This document shows, one piece after another, positions 8,901 to 19,968 of a DNA stretch of 42,642 nt. The stretch is from Zygophlyctis sp. KS116 (Eukaryota > Chytridiomycota), in assembly GCA_054661495.1 (NCBI GenBank), contig BAAFSQ010000072.1, positions 1-42,642 of the forward strand. Reading direction: 5' to 3'. How positions within the stretch are numbered: position 1 is the first letter of the stretch; each line of letters starts with the position of its first letter. A program made the position numbers and the translations under genes. Under the pieces are notes generated by a model. It had not been told where the DNA came from and ran no database searches. It worked only from the letters and a program-made list of their open reading frames with translations.

Positions 8901-11102
8901 TGCTTTTTCAGATCTATCAAAACTTTACGTCTGATTCTAACAGTCATAATCGAAAATAAAATCGTGATTATAATTCCAATCGCGATTTGCATCCATTGGT
9001 ATTTCAGAGAAGCGAAAAATGATATTCGCATTCTAGATGAAGACCATCTAAACTTTAGGATATTATAGATTACGTTGATTCAGTCCAAGTGTTTAATGAT
9101 GAATTAATTACTTTCCAAGAGTTATCACTGTAGGATATTCCTATTCCATAAGAGTCATGATACTCTACTAAACTAGAATAACATAAGCCAGCTATGCATT
9201 TTTCTTTCTTAGAGTTAAATCAAAATAAAATATACAAGTCCTTTACATGGATTAGTTTCATATCCTGTACCATTATTTGTTCCATTACATGTGCCATTAG
9301 AAGATCCAGTCTTTGATGTCAAGATTCTGGAGGTTAATAATGGAAGAACATTAGATTCTGGATTTCCTGGTGAGCGAGTTACTCCTGGATATCCACTTAA
9401 TCGATAGTTTGCAATACCCCCATTAAAGTTTATAATTTCCTGAATATACGTGCAATTTATATTTCGAGTAAAACAATCGAGCAAATCCGTAATCTATATA
9501 ATATTATTTGGATGAAGGAATACAAAAGTACAATTTGCCACTATTTCAGTAGGAATAGAATCAGTCTCTCCAGCAATAGAATAAATCTTTTGAGCGATAA
9601 ACATAGAAAGGGAACATATAGAATTAGTATTAGATTGTGTCCAGTTCCTGCCAAGATCCAACTCTGAATTATAGAATCGATTGGAAAATTTATCATCATA
9701 GTCTGATATCACGACTCCAGGTATAGAGCGTTTTTTAGCAAGAAAAGAATGCAACGAGGAAGGTGGTAAGCCTTTTGAAGAGTCACTGGTGGAATTTACA
9801 TTAATTTGAGATGACCCAGAAAAACTTCCAGAAAGCCTGTTCACAAGTTCTTTCGATGTATCAAGCTTATCCATATGTAGATAGTATTGATTAGGACCAG
9901 TATCAGAGTTAACTAGGCCAATACTGTCAAGTTCAATCACTCCATTAATCTTTTCAAAATTAATCTTTTTAAAGTTTATAGATTCGAAGCAGAATAAACA
10001 TGATAAATCAGAACTTATATCCTTAACAAATCTTTGAGAGCCTCCATACCCATAATTCTCATTATTGAAAAAAGTAATTAGTATATGATTTGGTAAAGAA
10101 GCAATAGGCGTAGCTGACTATTTGTTTAGAAATATTATAAATAACCTTGCTAAGAGCGTCTATAATCCCCAATAATGCTATAAATCCAGATCTCTGAGCA
10201 GCACCATAAGCAAGATCGTGAAAGAATGAAGTAGAGTCTAATTTAGCAGAAAGTACATATATCCCCTAGACATAAATTTAAATAATCCTTACTTTCCCAT
10301 CATCTTCTGCTATATTTTGTGAAAAGGTGGACCAGACTGAATTACCACCGATTGGTAAACACCTTCCCTGCTTAAGACATTCAGAAGAACTCCTTGCCGC
10401 CCACATAAAAACATCAATTTCTGCTCCGTACAATGCCCAACCACTATAACTCTTCATTATATTATAATCTAAAGCCTAAGTTTAGAAAGATCAATTCTTA
10501 CAGCCTTCAAAGTCCCAACAGATTGAATCGTTGCAGTCGAATTTGATCCACCCATCAACAATATTGGAAGATCAAATTGTTTTCCTAGTAAATCCAATCC
10601 CTGTAATTTAGACATTCCGTGTAAAGTACCTCTTGATTCCACTGATATCCAATTTCATTCTTGTATAAACCATAATCATGATTGGGCGATTTACTATCCA
10701 TTGAAATTGGAGCATAATTTTTAAGATTATTATTAAGAACTATCAAACCGGCCACACTTTTATAATTAGCAATTTCATTTAATAAAAACGTCCAATCATT
10801 AGTCTGCTGTTCCCAATCTAAAACCAATACATATGACTCTAAAGACTCGTGTCTATCAACAAACCCATTAAACGACTCTTGTGAATCTACTTTCCATAGA
10901 ATCCCTTTACTATTCCTGTACTTTCCTTATCATTACCAACTCTCTCCTCACCTTGGCACCCAACGCTCCCGTCTCTGTCATTTAAAAGCCTCACGCAATA
11001 AGAATTGAGCGGCACTCCTTGCAATGCCTGTTTCTGAAACTGTAAACTCTGTGCATTTATTAATAAAGTTGCTGCATTAATCAAAATCACGAATATGATC
11101 AT
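8897..11102 (-). CDS. NCSTN: Nicastrin, gamma-secretase subunit
   Basis: Nine exons, about 661 residues. Introns on the plus axis: 9048-9073, 9208-9235, 9494-9523, 10118-10145, 10266-10292, 10476-10501, 10601-10629 and 10926-10951 (26-30 nt each). A hydrophobic signal peptide opens the protein; N-S-Y-C-V-R-L-L-N matches the mature nicastrin start. The aminopeptidase-like domain shows L-D-S-T-S-F-F and F-F-N-N-E-N-Y-G-Y-G-G-S, where human has the F-D-Y-I-G-S motif with a conserved Glu. K-G-L-P-P-S-S-L-H-S-F-L is near-diagnostic. T-W-T-E-S precedes one C-terminal membrane helix and a short basic tail. The start ATG (11102-11100) shares its A with the TGA of the upstream mtIF3 gene. The human D-Y-I-G-S reads G-Y-G-G-S here. 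Confidence 0.94.
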
Positions 11103-11635
11103 CAAGACTTTTTAGGGAAAATAATTAATTCCATCTTTGCCAAACTTTCTTGATCTACAGTATGCTTATATGCATTTAGATCCTGTAATATATTTTTAGA
11201 TAATTCAGAGAGTGAAGGGATTGGTGGATTCTTTATCGGCCCCTTCTTTTTTATTAAATCCAGCCGAACTTGATGTCCCTTTTCCAAGAATCCAAGGATT
11301 TTATTTATTTTTATAGCCTTATCATGATTATCAATGTTTGCAGATATTCCCATTCTCTTGATCTTGAGTTGAGAAACAGTCTGTACTTTTTTCGGTTTTT
11401 TGGGAGAAACTATGGGGAATTCCTTGACAGTTGGAATTTCTTTTCCCAACGGCGATGATGATGAAACTTGAATGAGTTCAAATCCCTCCTTTAAACTTTT
11501 TAATGAAGAATTCAAGTTTTTTAGTCCTAGATCATTGCCAGTATGTGAAATGAGAAAAACGTTTTTAGCTGAAATATCTGAATTTTTTAAACTGATTTTA
11601 GATCTATTCGACGTTGTCAGAAATCTCTTGAACAT
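11102..11635 (-). CDS. MTIF3: Mitochondrial translation initiation factor IF-3
   Basis: Single exon of 177 residues. The ATG at 11635 begins M-F-K-R-F-L-T-T-S-N-R, a typical basic, hydroxylated mitochondrial targeting sequence; an in-frame GTG upstream was not used. The C-terminal half carries the IF3-C pattern I-K-R-M-G-I-S-A-N-I-D-N-H-D followed by K-I-L-G-F-L-E-K-G-H-Q-V-R-L, in which the F-L-x-K-G-x-x-V strand is the family signature. The N-terminal half is weakly conserved, as usual for mtIF3. The protein dissociates mitoribosomes and proofreads the start codon. Its TGA (11104-11102) overlaps the nicastrin ATG by one base on the same strand. Confidence 0.87.
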   Translation of the reverse strand: MFKRFLTTSNRSKISLKNSDISAKNVFLISHTGNDLGLKNLNSSLKSLKEGFELIQVSSSSPLGKEIPTVKEFPIVSPKKPKKVQTVSQLKIKRMGISANIDNHDKAIKINKILGFLEKGHQVRLDLIKKKGPIKNPPIPSLSELSKNILQDLNAYKHTVDQESLAKMELIIFPKKS

Positions 11636-11808
11636 TATGAGTATCACCTTATCCCTTTGAATTCTATTACTCTTGGACCTATTAGTGCTGTAGACAAATT
11701 TGATATTCCTAGAATCCTAGTCTGTGGAGGTTGAGAATATTTTTATTTTTTTGGAAAAAGGCTCAGCGCGCTTGGCTCTTTCAGTCTCTTTCAGTCTCTT
11801 TGTAGTAA
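11636..11808. promoter_or_regulatory. mtIF3/unknown-gene divergent promoter
   Basis: 173 bp between divergent ATGs. It contains a perfect 10-bp tandem duplication (TCAGTCTCTT at 11781-11790 and 11791-11800) just before the downstream ATG. A GCGCG-containing patch lies at 11766-11770. No other feature was recognised. Confidence 0.35.
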
Positions 11809-12677
11809 ATGCAAGACTCTATCCAAGAAATCAATCTTATTAAAAAAGTTACAGACTCTATTATTCAAGAATTATGGGAGGCGTCAAGAGATAACGATCC
11901 AACAGCTTCGTTTGCTCTACCTATAGAGAAACCATGGACAGACCCAGTAGAAAAAGTCAAAAAAGGCAATTTAAGATTCACTCTCAAAGACAAGTCTATC
12001 ACTCTTAAATCAGCAGATGCGCCGATTACTCCAAAACTAGTATCAACAAGAAAAATAAAGAATATTCAGAAAACTCATACTGGGTTTAGAGACAGACTCA
12101 AGTCTTCAGAGGAAAATCATCAGGCTCTAAAATTGAAATCTAAAGATGATACATACATGGAGAATTTGGTAAAGGATGATGAATATTACAATGAATTACA
12201 GAATTTTAGAAAAATGTATTGGAATGATTTAGTAGTAGATGACTTGCTTGTATTGTATGTTTTAATATTTAAAAAATTAGATCTAGAAAGGATGAACAAC
12301 CTTTGATAAAGAGTTTCAAAAGGCAGTCTCAAGCTATAAAATCTACATCTCCAAAATTAGATAAAGATTATGTAACAAGTGGATTTTATAGGATTGATGA
12401 TCGTTTATATCCAATGAAAACAAATGAAAAGAATGCAATGAATTTTGGAATGGGAGAGGCTGATATTCCGCCAGTTAAAGTTTCAATTCCCTTTTCAAAG
12501 TTATCTAAAACATGCCGAGATTATGTACCGCATACTCGGCTTTCATACGACCCTACAGACTCTGTAAATATCGCAGATTATCTATTCAAAGGTAATGTAC
12601 CGCATATAGGTACAAGAAGGAAAAAGCAATTTAAAGCCTTGGCATCAATCAAGGATTCTAAACCTGTTAAAAAGTAA
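11809..12677 (+). CDS. Unrecognised 280-residue basic protein
   Basis: Exons 11809-12254 and 12281-12677 with a 26-nt phase-2 intron (12255-12280) give 280 residues. I do not recognise the family. It is Lys-rich without membrane segments or a signal peptide. The N terminus (about 20-50) includes E-L-W-E-A-S-R-D-N-D; the middle is predicted helical and charged. The C-terminal third is the part most likely to be conserved, with S-G-F-Y-R-I-D-D-R-L-Y-P, then I-P-F-S-K-L-S-K-T-C-R-D-Y and a basic tail after G-T-R-R-K-K-Q. Flagellar genes lie close by (PIERC, DRC11), so an axonemal role is possible but not shown. It ends at a TAA 69 bp before the next gene. Confidence 0.65.
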
Positions 12678-12746
12678 ATCATTCGTGTTATTTTCGGACA
12701 TTGAGCCAACTTGAAAACTTCCGAATTAATCTATAATCATTTAAAT

Positions 12747-15628
12747 ATGAATGCATCACTAGAATCAAATGTATCAAAAGGACACTTTCCACCACTGTCA
12801 AGAGAAAAATCGTCGTCATCGTATAAACCAAGAGCGACTGATCTTGAAAATCAACAAAATACCAACAAGATTACTTTAAATAATCAAGGGCTCGAAGAGA
12901 CTCTTACTGGATTAGAAAATATTAAAGAAGGTTTCTAAAGATGTTTAATTATAGGCCGTAGAAAATCAATTGTTGATTTTAATCTTAAGCCAAAAACGGG
13001 AGTTGACGGCGATCAAAGATTAGAGCCTCTACCTCCAATCCCTCAATTTAAGCCTATTGATAACACATTAAAGATTCCCCTAAATACGGATTCATCTGTT
13101 GCTGAATTTCGGACTTATCAAAAAAACATTATTCATCCAATCATAAAATTAACAGCCAATGATAATATTATCTTTCAAGAATTTGAAGTTCTCTGCCATG
13201 AAATACTAAGTACTATGGGGGATTTGGAAGCGTCGCTAGAAGATATGACGACTTGGAAAGATGATTTTTTGACTCAGTCGGTCCCATCAAACGTCAAGCT
13301 TCAGCTAGCAATTCTTTTTGCGAGAATGTTACGATGTAAATCAGACCTTCATGAGCCGATATTTGAAATTATTACACAAGTTAAACTCTACTCAAAGCCT
13401 TGGATAGAAAAAAGAAATGTGATCATGGAATTGGAAAAGGAATATCAAAGGTAAATATACCAGTGCATTGATAAAATAGACATACAGCTGTTCTTGATGT
13501 AGCGATACGTAAATTAGAATTGATGCAAATTCAGGTATAGTTGTGAAAATATTGAAACCTAGGCCGATAATATTAAGAGTCAGCACAGAGCAGCATTATG
13601 GGAAAGACTCACTGCTCGATTATTTGTATGGTTGATTCAATAGACTAAAAATAGGATTATCTTCCTACAAGCGAAAACAAACAGAACGACATAGAGTAAG
13701 AATTTAGACCTAATTTCAACAGAATAAATAAGATTGGAGTCAACAACCTTTTGATGCTTCCGGATATGATAAAAAAAGAGGGAAATACTCAAGATGAAAT
13801 GTATGGCTCAGAAGATTCCTTAGATAGCGAAAACACAGAGACTTCATTCATGTCTATTCGAGAATTTGCAGAATTAAAAAGTATTATAAGAAAAATACTA
13901 ACTTAAAGGATTAATTAGAAACTATTTGATCGTAGACTCGCCTAAAGTCGCAAAGCTGAAATCACTTGTTCGTCGATTTGATTTACTGTCAAGAACGTTA
14001 CATCATAAATATCGAGAAAGAATGGTACCACTTCTAAAAAGGCCGTTTCCTATACCTTTGAAGCCAAACTATGTATCCTTTCATATCGGAACTATCATTA
14101 ATCAGAGACACAAGAAATTCCCTGTACCTACCTCATTCTCGCTGCTTGATCTTCGCAGTTTTAGTGGAGATAAAGAATCTGATGATGATGATTCATCTGA
14201 AATGTCCTCAGATGCAGATACTAAGCCAATTTTTAGCGAAGATCGGGGTGTTCCTATCCATAAGAGCAATAGCTTCTATGCATTGTATTGTTTGGGCCGT
14301 AAGGCAGAACTAAGGAAGCCACTATTCAATAACAAGCTCAATACAAAAGATTCACAACGCCAGAGACGTGTCCTCTCGAAAAGAGAAAAAAGCGGCTGGA
14401 ATGCCCTCTACAGTTCATCTGATGAATCAGAAACTGACAGAGACGATGATTTATTATCAGAAACTGATTCAAATGAATTCTTAACGATGGATGATGTAAA
14501 ATTAAAAATTAATCTTATTTATAGGAGCTGGATAATCTCAAGCCGGAAGACCTTCAAGATGCCATCAAATCCTTTTTTGCAAATCATCCAGAAATTCAGC
14601 CTCCTCAATTGTAAGAACTCCATAATTAATTAAAAAGAGAGAAAGACAGCTTGAATAATCAAAACATTATCCATAAACTTGATTCTAAAAAAGATGCATT
14701 TTCTCTTCAAGAAGTAGTAGAATTAACTCTTTTGCATGCTCAACAAGTTCACGTACTCCAAAAATTCTATGAGTACTTATTTTTTTGAATTAAAACAAAG
14801 GAATAGATTAGATGAAAACGAAAACGAAAAAATGGAGCTAGAGGCTAAACATGCCCGTGAAGTAAATCAGCTGCAAAATCAAATACAGAATTCAGTTAAA
14901 ATGCAAAGAGAAGAAGATAGACCGGAGCCACTGAAAAAACGTCTTTCTTTTGCTGCAACTCGATCAAATTCCATCTCTGCTGCTCATCCTTTTGCACAAC
15001 CGATACTTGCAAGAGATAATTCAAATTCCCGAGTCAAAAAACTAGAGAATGCACCTGAATCTCCTGATTTTAAATTATTAAAGGATTCAATTGCTATTGA
15101 GGAAGATTCTGCCTCTGTGAAAGATGCCGTTGAAGAAGCAGTTACTAAGAAGGAAAAGGTCCATAAGCCAAAAAAGATAAAAATCAAGCATAAAGTAATA
15201 TTCTGACTTTATCTTATATTTAGAAGCAGAATTCGACACATCCCCCAATGCTTGGCTTAGGAAAGAATGAAATTAAGGAAGGCGTATATTTATTTTTACA
15301 ACTAACACATAGTTTTTAGAGAGATTGAGAGATTTTACCGAAAAGGCATTAAAAAGGCGACAATTGAAAATGCAGAGTCAAATAGAAATTGAAAAAGCCG
15401 CAAACGAAGAAAGATTAAAGCACACTCTACTTATCAAAGAAAATGATGATTTCGACGATGGAGGAGTTCTAGAAGCAGAATTTATGCCGACCCCGGGATC
15501 TTTCAAATATAGAGAGAGCTGGATTGGTAAAGGTACTTGTCAATATATTTAATAAAATAGGCTTAATGGTGCCTTGGGGAGGTAGATTTAAAGCCAAACA
15601 CCCGACAGAAAATAAGGTAACGTTTTGA
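12747..15628 (+). CDS. Unrecognised 848-residue multi-exon protein
   Basis: Thirteen exons join in one frame to about 848 residues. Introns: 12931-12954, 13451-13479, 13535-13562, 13626-13654, 13696-13722, 13881-13908, 14496-14524, 14611-14637, 14773-14800, 15195-15223, 15284-15312 and 15533-15560 (24-29 nt). I do not recognise the family. Visible parts are a Ser/Asn-rich N terminus; a helical block (about 62-270) with I-L-F-A-R-M-L-R-C-K-S-D-L-H-E-P; an acidic Ser/Asp-rich linker; a coiled coil (about 600-660); a Lys-rich stretch; and a terminal P-W-G-G-R-F-K-A-K-H-P motif that looks constrained. No membrane segment. Its intron density equals that of neighbouring DRC11, and a cilium-associated coiled-coil protein would fit, but that is inference only. 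Confidence 0.7.
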
Positions 15629-15718
15629 ATATTATTAACTTAAGAAAATCAATATTTTAAATCTCTTTGATGTATCAATTGCAATTCAAAAACAAAGTTC
15701 AGATAAGTAATACAAGAT

Positions 15719-18695
15719 TTATTTTTTCTTTTTGTCTTTATCTTTTGTAGCCTCTTCGACTGGACCAGACAACAGAGATCCCCGCTTTTTATTAAGAGGT
15801 GTCTTTTCATAAAAGTCCTAAAATATCACCGAATAAGTAAATCACCTTGAATAAAGCTTCTTCTTCACCATCAGGGGGAGGCAATGAGATAATTTGATTA
15901 ATAAATTCGATTGTTTCAAGTTTTTTGTTGAATCTATTGAGCTAAGTCATTAATCTATGAAACTTAATACATTTTTTAGCCTTCTTTCACTCAGAATTCG
16001 ATCGCAAATCAATTTAATGATGCCCGAGGCAAGTCCTTCGCTCAATCGAGTAAGTGCGGTGAAATCTAGTGTGGCAGCTTGCTCGTGTGAAACTTTCTGA
16101 GAAATGAACTCTTGCCATAGAAGACGCCTAGATGCGTAATCTGGCTTTGGAACAAAAATCAGCTTATCGAAAATTGGCACTAAAGCTTTAACATCTGCTT
16201 CCCATGGTTTATAGCTTGTTCCGATGAATATCACTCGATCACTTGGTGATAGACCCTTGAGACTTTTCAGTAGATCTTTTTTGATCCGTTTGGGGTCAGT
16301 CGTATCATCCTTAGGAACTTTTTTTGCGAAAACCATTTCTATGTTATCAATGTATATGATAGCTGGACAATGAGCTCGGCCTACTTTAAACGCCATATGA
16401 ACCATTTTTGTAACATTTGACTTTCCAACGTACTGCTCTGCTGTGTTTCGTGGTGTTAAATTAAATATCTGGGCCCCAGTCATTGTAGCGATTGCATTTA
16501 CCAACATTGTCTTTCCAGAGCCTAATGATTACGTTAAAAGTACTACCTCTTGGTCCAAAAAACAAAAAGGAGGTTGGTAATTTCATACTTTCTAAATTTT
16601 CAGGACTGAGCCCGAATGGTAATATGCATAATTCAGTGATTAACTAAAATATTAAAAAACACCTGAAGAATATACCCTTTGAACTTCTCCGAGTGACGGA
16701 TTGATGACAGGGAGTTTTTGTGTTGAAGTTCCCATAAAATCAAAATTACCCTTAAATTCGTCAATATTAATGCTTGAATGCTAGATATTATAGATGAAAA
16801 CATACTTTTTGGAAAATCCCGGCCTTTATAAGTTCCTCTACCAATGATTCCATTGTTCTATTTGCAGTGATATCCTTCTCCTTTTTTCCCTTTTTTCCCT
16901 TTTCCTAAAAGATAAGAAGCGTAAATAGTTACTTTTTTTCCTTTTTTGCCTTTTCCTCCCTTTTTGCCTCCTAATAATTAAAAAAACTATCAGCTTACCT
17001 TTTCCTCCTTTTCCTTTTCCCTTATCTTTTTCTAAAGAAAGCTTTAAATTTTTAAGCTCATCCTTCAAGATTTCAAATACTTCATTTTTAATCTTTTGAC
17101 TGTTATTGAAAAGCTAAATACCTCTGCTTCAACTTCTGCTCTTTTTGCAGTCTTGATTATTTCTTGGTCATGTGTCTGAGCAAAGTTGTCAGAGTCATCT
17201 TTAACTAGCCATTCATCATGATACGCCTTATTTCTACGATTAAATATTTATGATTTACTCTGTAGCTATCTTTTCCAAATATTTAGAATCATCATATTTG
17301 AACTGATTTTCACCTGAATCTCCCTATAATTAAGGAATTCTATGCCAAACCTCATCTTTGCCTTTCTTTTCTTTACCCTTTTCTTTCACAGCTTCTATTG
17401 ATCAATTCATCTCAAAATATACCTTTAGGTTCTGTTTTAGGAGCTACAGTCTCAACTACTTGTGCACCTTCCACTGGTGGAATAAATTGAAATCCTTGCT
17501 TTTGCCAAATTTCATCTTCTGGAAATTCTGGAAATTTCCCATTTATTCTTTTATGCTCCATATACCATTGTCTAAACGAATCTTGTATTGCTTCTTTCAT
17601 GTCTGGCCCCTCTATTTTCAAAATCCTTTTTGATTAATAAGTATTGCATACTTTTCTTTTATATTGATCAATGCTTGTTGATAATCCTGTTCATATTGCT
17701 GCTGTAATACTTTCCTTCTGGCTCTGTTATTTTCCGCCCTTTTAATGGGATCATTTTTAAGTTCTTTGACGGGAAATTCCATATCTAGGATTAATTTTTA
17801 TATACATACTTAAGAATAGATTCTCTTCATATCGCATTTTTTGAACCTTTTTCCTGTCTACATGCCCACGATAACTATTCCAATTTAATTGTAAGATAAA
17901 TTACACTCTTTGAATATTTTTTGCAGCTTCTGTAACCTCTTTTTCATCAGCAGCAGTATCCATTTCTCTTTCTCTTTTAGCTTGAAGCCTAACGATTAAT
18001 ACAATGTAATAATATTACCGTATATCCGCCATATATTTTGCTCTCATCTTTCCTTGCCTTCCTCTTTCATTTAATTGAATTATTTTTATAGCTTCTTCCT
18101 GACTCATTATTGGAAAAATATCTAGATTTTCTCCAAATAGAAAATCTCTGGCACCCAACTCCTCCAATAACTTTTCTCTCTCTCCTATTGTTTTTTCTGC
18201 ATCTTCTAATATAAATCTAGGGGCTGGAATTCGAATATCATCAGGAATTAATTTCATGTCCGAAAGTATATCATTATAAATATGCGCATCAGTGAATTCC
18301 AAATCAACAATACTCTAAAATCATTAGCATCTTTAGCCTCATCATCTTGATCGGCTTGTAATCATTTAATAGATCATCATGATCATATGAAAATACTTAC
18401 AGCTTTCACTTCAATCAGTCTCGCCATCACAGCTTCAAGTACTCTCTTCAACAGTCTTCTCTTCTGGGGATGAATCGTTTGATCGTAACATTCTTCCAGC
18501 TTTCTAAAAATCCCAATATAGCGAATATATAGCACAGCCAAATGTTGAAAAGCAGAATCTTTATCCTTTGGAACCAGTGGATCTTTGACACTTTCATACT
18601 GACATTGATCGGCTAATGCATGATAAGCAGAAGTCCAAGATTTGTTGAATGTTCTAAAATTATTATAATTAGCATAGCACTTACAGGTTCGACAT
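15719..18695 (-). CDS. IQCA1: DRC11/IQCA1, nexin-dynein regulatory complex AAA protein
   Basis: Eighteen exons give about 814 residues, close to human IQCA1. Introns: 15818-15845, 15942-15970, 16522-16546, 16644-16675, 16781-16805, 16905-16932, 16971-16998, 17093-17121, 17234-17258, 17324-17350, 17395-17422, 17626-17651, 17785-17809, 17875-17904, 17989-18018, 18315-18400 (86 nt) and 18654-18684. Exon 1 is only 11 nt (ATG plus 8). N-terminal R-K-L-E-E-C-Y-D-Q-T-I-H-P-Q-K-R-R is near-identical to the family. Then come an IQ motif (I-Q-R-V-Y-R-G-H), a Lys/Gly-rich insert, Walker A G-P-R-G-S-G-K-T (about 565), a Walker B-like I-I-Y-I-D-N-I-E, and K-R-I-K-K-D-L-L-K-S-L-K. The C terminus has Y-E-K-T-P-L-N-K-K-R. 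DRC11 links axonemal doublets and regulates dynein, so this supports a motile flagellum. Confidence 0.95.
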
Positions 18696-18721
18696 TTAAT
18701 TCCGTAGTGACGTAATAACAG
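18696..18721. promoter_or_regulatory. 26-bp bidirectional start region with bZIP-like site
   Basis: Only 26 bp separate the DRC11 ATG (-) from the PIG-V ATG (+). The spacer holds TGACGTAA at 18708-18715, which matches the half-consensus of ATF/CREB-type bZIP factors. Core promoter elements for at least one gene must extend into the other gene's coding sequence or first intron. Confidence 0.4.
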
Positions 18722-19913
18722 ATGAAACAGGTTTGGCAATTGGCAATTATTTCTAGACTTTTGGTATTGTTTTTAGCAATTGTATTTGGAAAATTTGGAT
18801 CTGCTTATGATAACTCATCATCTTCACCATTCATATCATGGGATGCTGTATATTTCAAAAAGCTGGCGCTCACAGGCTCTTGGGACTATGAGCATGAATT
18901 CGCATTCTTTCCTGGATATCCTCTGCTAGTAAGAGGTTTAGCTGGAGCTGTTTATATGATTTTAGGCCCAACTCTACCTTGTTCTTGGGATAGTCTGATT
19001 CTGTACTGCGGACTAGCAATTTCAAATATTTCATTCATTTTGGCTACGATAATGCTATATAAACTCTCAAAACAACTCAAAATGTCTGAAAAGTTTTGTC
19101 AGTTAACTTGTTTGGCTTATATTCTAAATCCAAGCGCTATATTTCTGAGTTCAATGTAAGTATTGCATTATAAATGTTTCTAGGTACACAGAATCATTAT
19201 TTTCACTTGTTTCATTTTCGGGAATGTACTGTTTTTCAAAAAAATCGTATTTTAAATCGTGTTTGCTCTTTATTTTATCTGGAGCAGTTAGAGCAAATGG
19301 ATTACTGTATGCTGGATTCTTTATTTACACCATTATATCAAATCGCAAGACTTCAATATATACTGGATTAAAAATGATGGTATATAGTACTTTAACCTTG
19401 GTTCCCTTTCTCTCTTTTCAATATCTGGGCAAAAAATACTATTGTTTAGAAAATCCACGTCAATGGTGTAATTCACAATTCATTTATTCTTTTATTCAAA
19501 AACATTACTGGAATAACGGATGGATGGCTTACTACAAACTCGAACAGATTCCTAATTTTATAATTGCTTCACCATTTCTAATTTTATCAGTTTATGGAAT
19601 TACATTGTATATCAAGTCTGATCCAAAACGGTTCATGACTCTCGGTTATAAATCTCTAAAACATAAAGAACCATACTTGGACTCTCATTTACTACCATAC
19701 TTTTATCTATGGTCTTTAATGTTATTTATGGTCACAACTCTCATGCATATACAAGTAATACTACGCTTTTTTACAAGTCTGCCTCCCCTATATTGGACAA
19801 TGGCAATAATTTTACAAAAATCATCATTGCAAAGCAGATTATTACTATCATATCTGTTGGTATGGTCGCTGGTTGGAATTGTTTTATTTAGTAATTTTTA
19901 TCCACCAGCTTGA
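18722..19913 (+). CDS. PIGV: GPI mannosyltransferase 2 (PIG-V)
   Basis: Exons 18722-19155 and 19184-19913 around a 28-nt intron (19156-19183) give 387 residues. The protein is polytopic, with an N-terminal membrane helix and the lumenal F-I-S-W-D-A-V-Y-F-K motif that carries the acidic residue needed by GPI mannosyltransferases. Then come H-E-F-A-F-F-P-G-Y-P-L, M-Y-T-E-S-L-F-S-L across the splice, and the strongly conserved Y-S-F-I-Q-K-H-Y-W-N-N-G with Y-Y-K-L-E-Q-I-P-N-F. It adds the second mannose to the GPI precursor in the ER lumen. It is shorter than human PIG-V (493 residues), mainly through missing loop insertions. It is divergent from DRC11 across 26 bp; the OTU gene follows 55 bp downstream. 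Confidence 0.95.
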
Positions 19914-19968
19914 CTGCTGTATAAACTTGAATTTTTAGTTTTAGTGCAAGTGGGAGGATTAGAGTTTA

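Noticed and set aside
10887-11105. Nicastrin start at 11105 (TTG) rather than 11102
   Set aside because: 11105-11103 reads TTG; the first ATG is 11102-11100, followed directly by a good signal peptide.
12674-12746. Fusion of the two unknown genes (280 and 848 residues) by an intron
   Set aside because: No GT donor near the end of the first gene gives the phase needed by the second; the first ends naturally at TAA 12677 and the second has its own ATG at 12747.
13626-13654. 18-nt intron ending at the first TAG (13643)
   Set aside because: The following frame would not continue; the 29-nt version ending at 13654 keeps the frame open through the next exon.
16838-17068. Minus-strand Lys/Arg-rich frame
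   Set aside because: A read-through of two DRC11 introns in the wrong frame within the Lys/Gly-rich insert.
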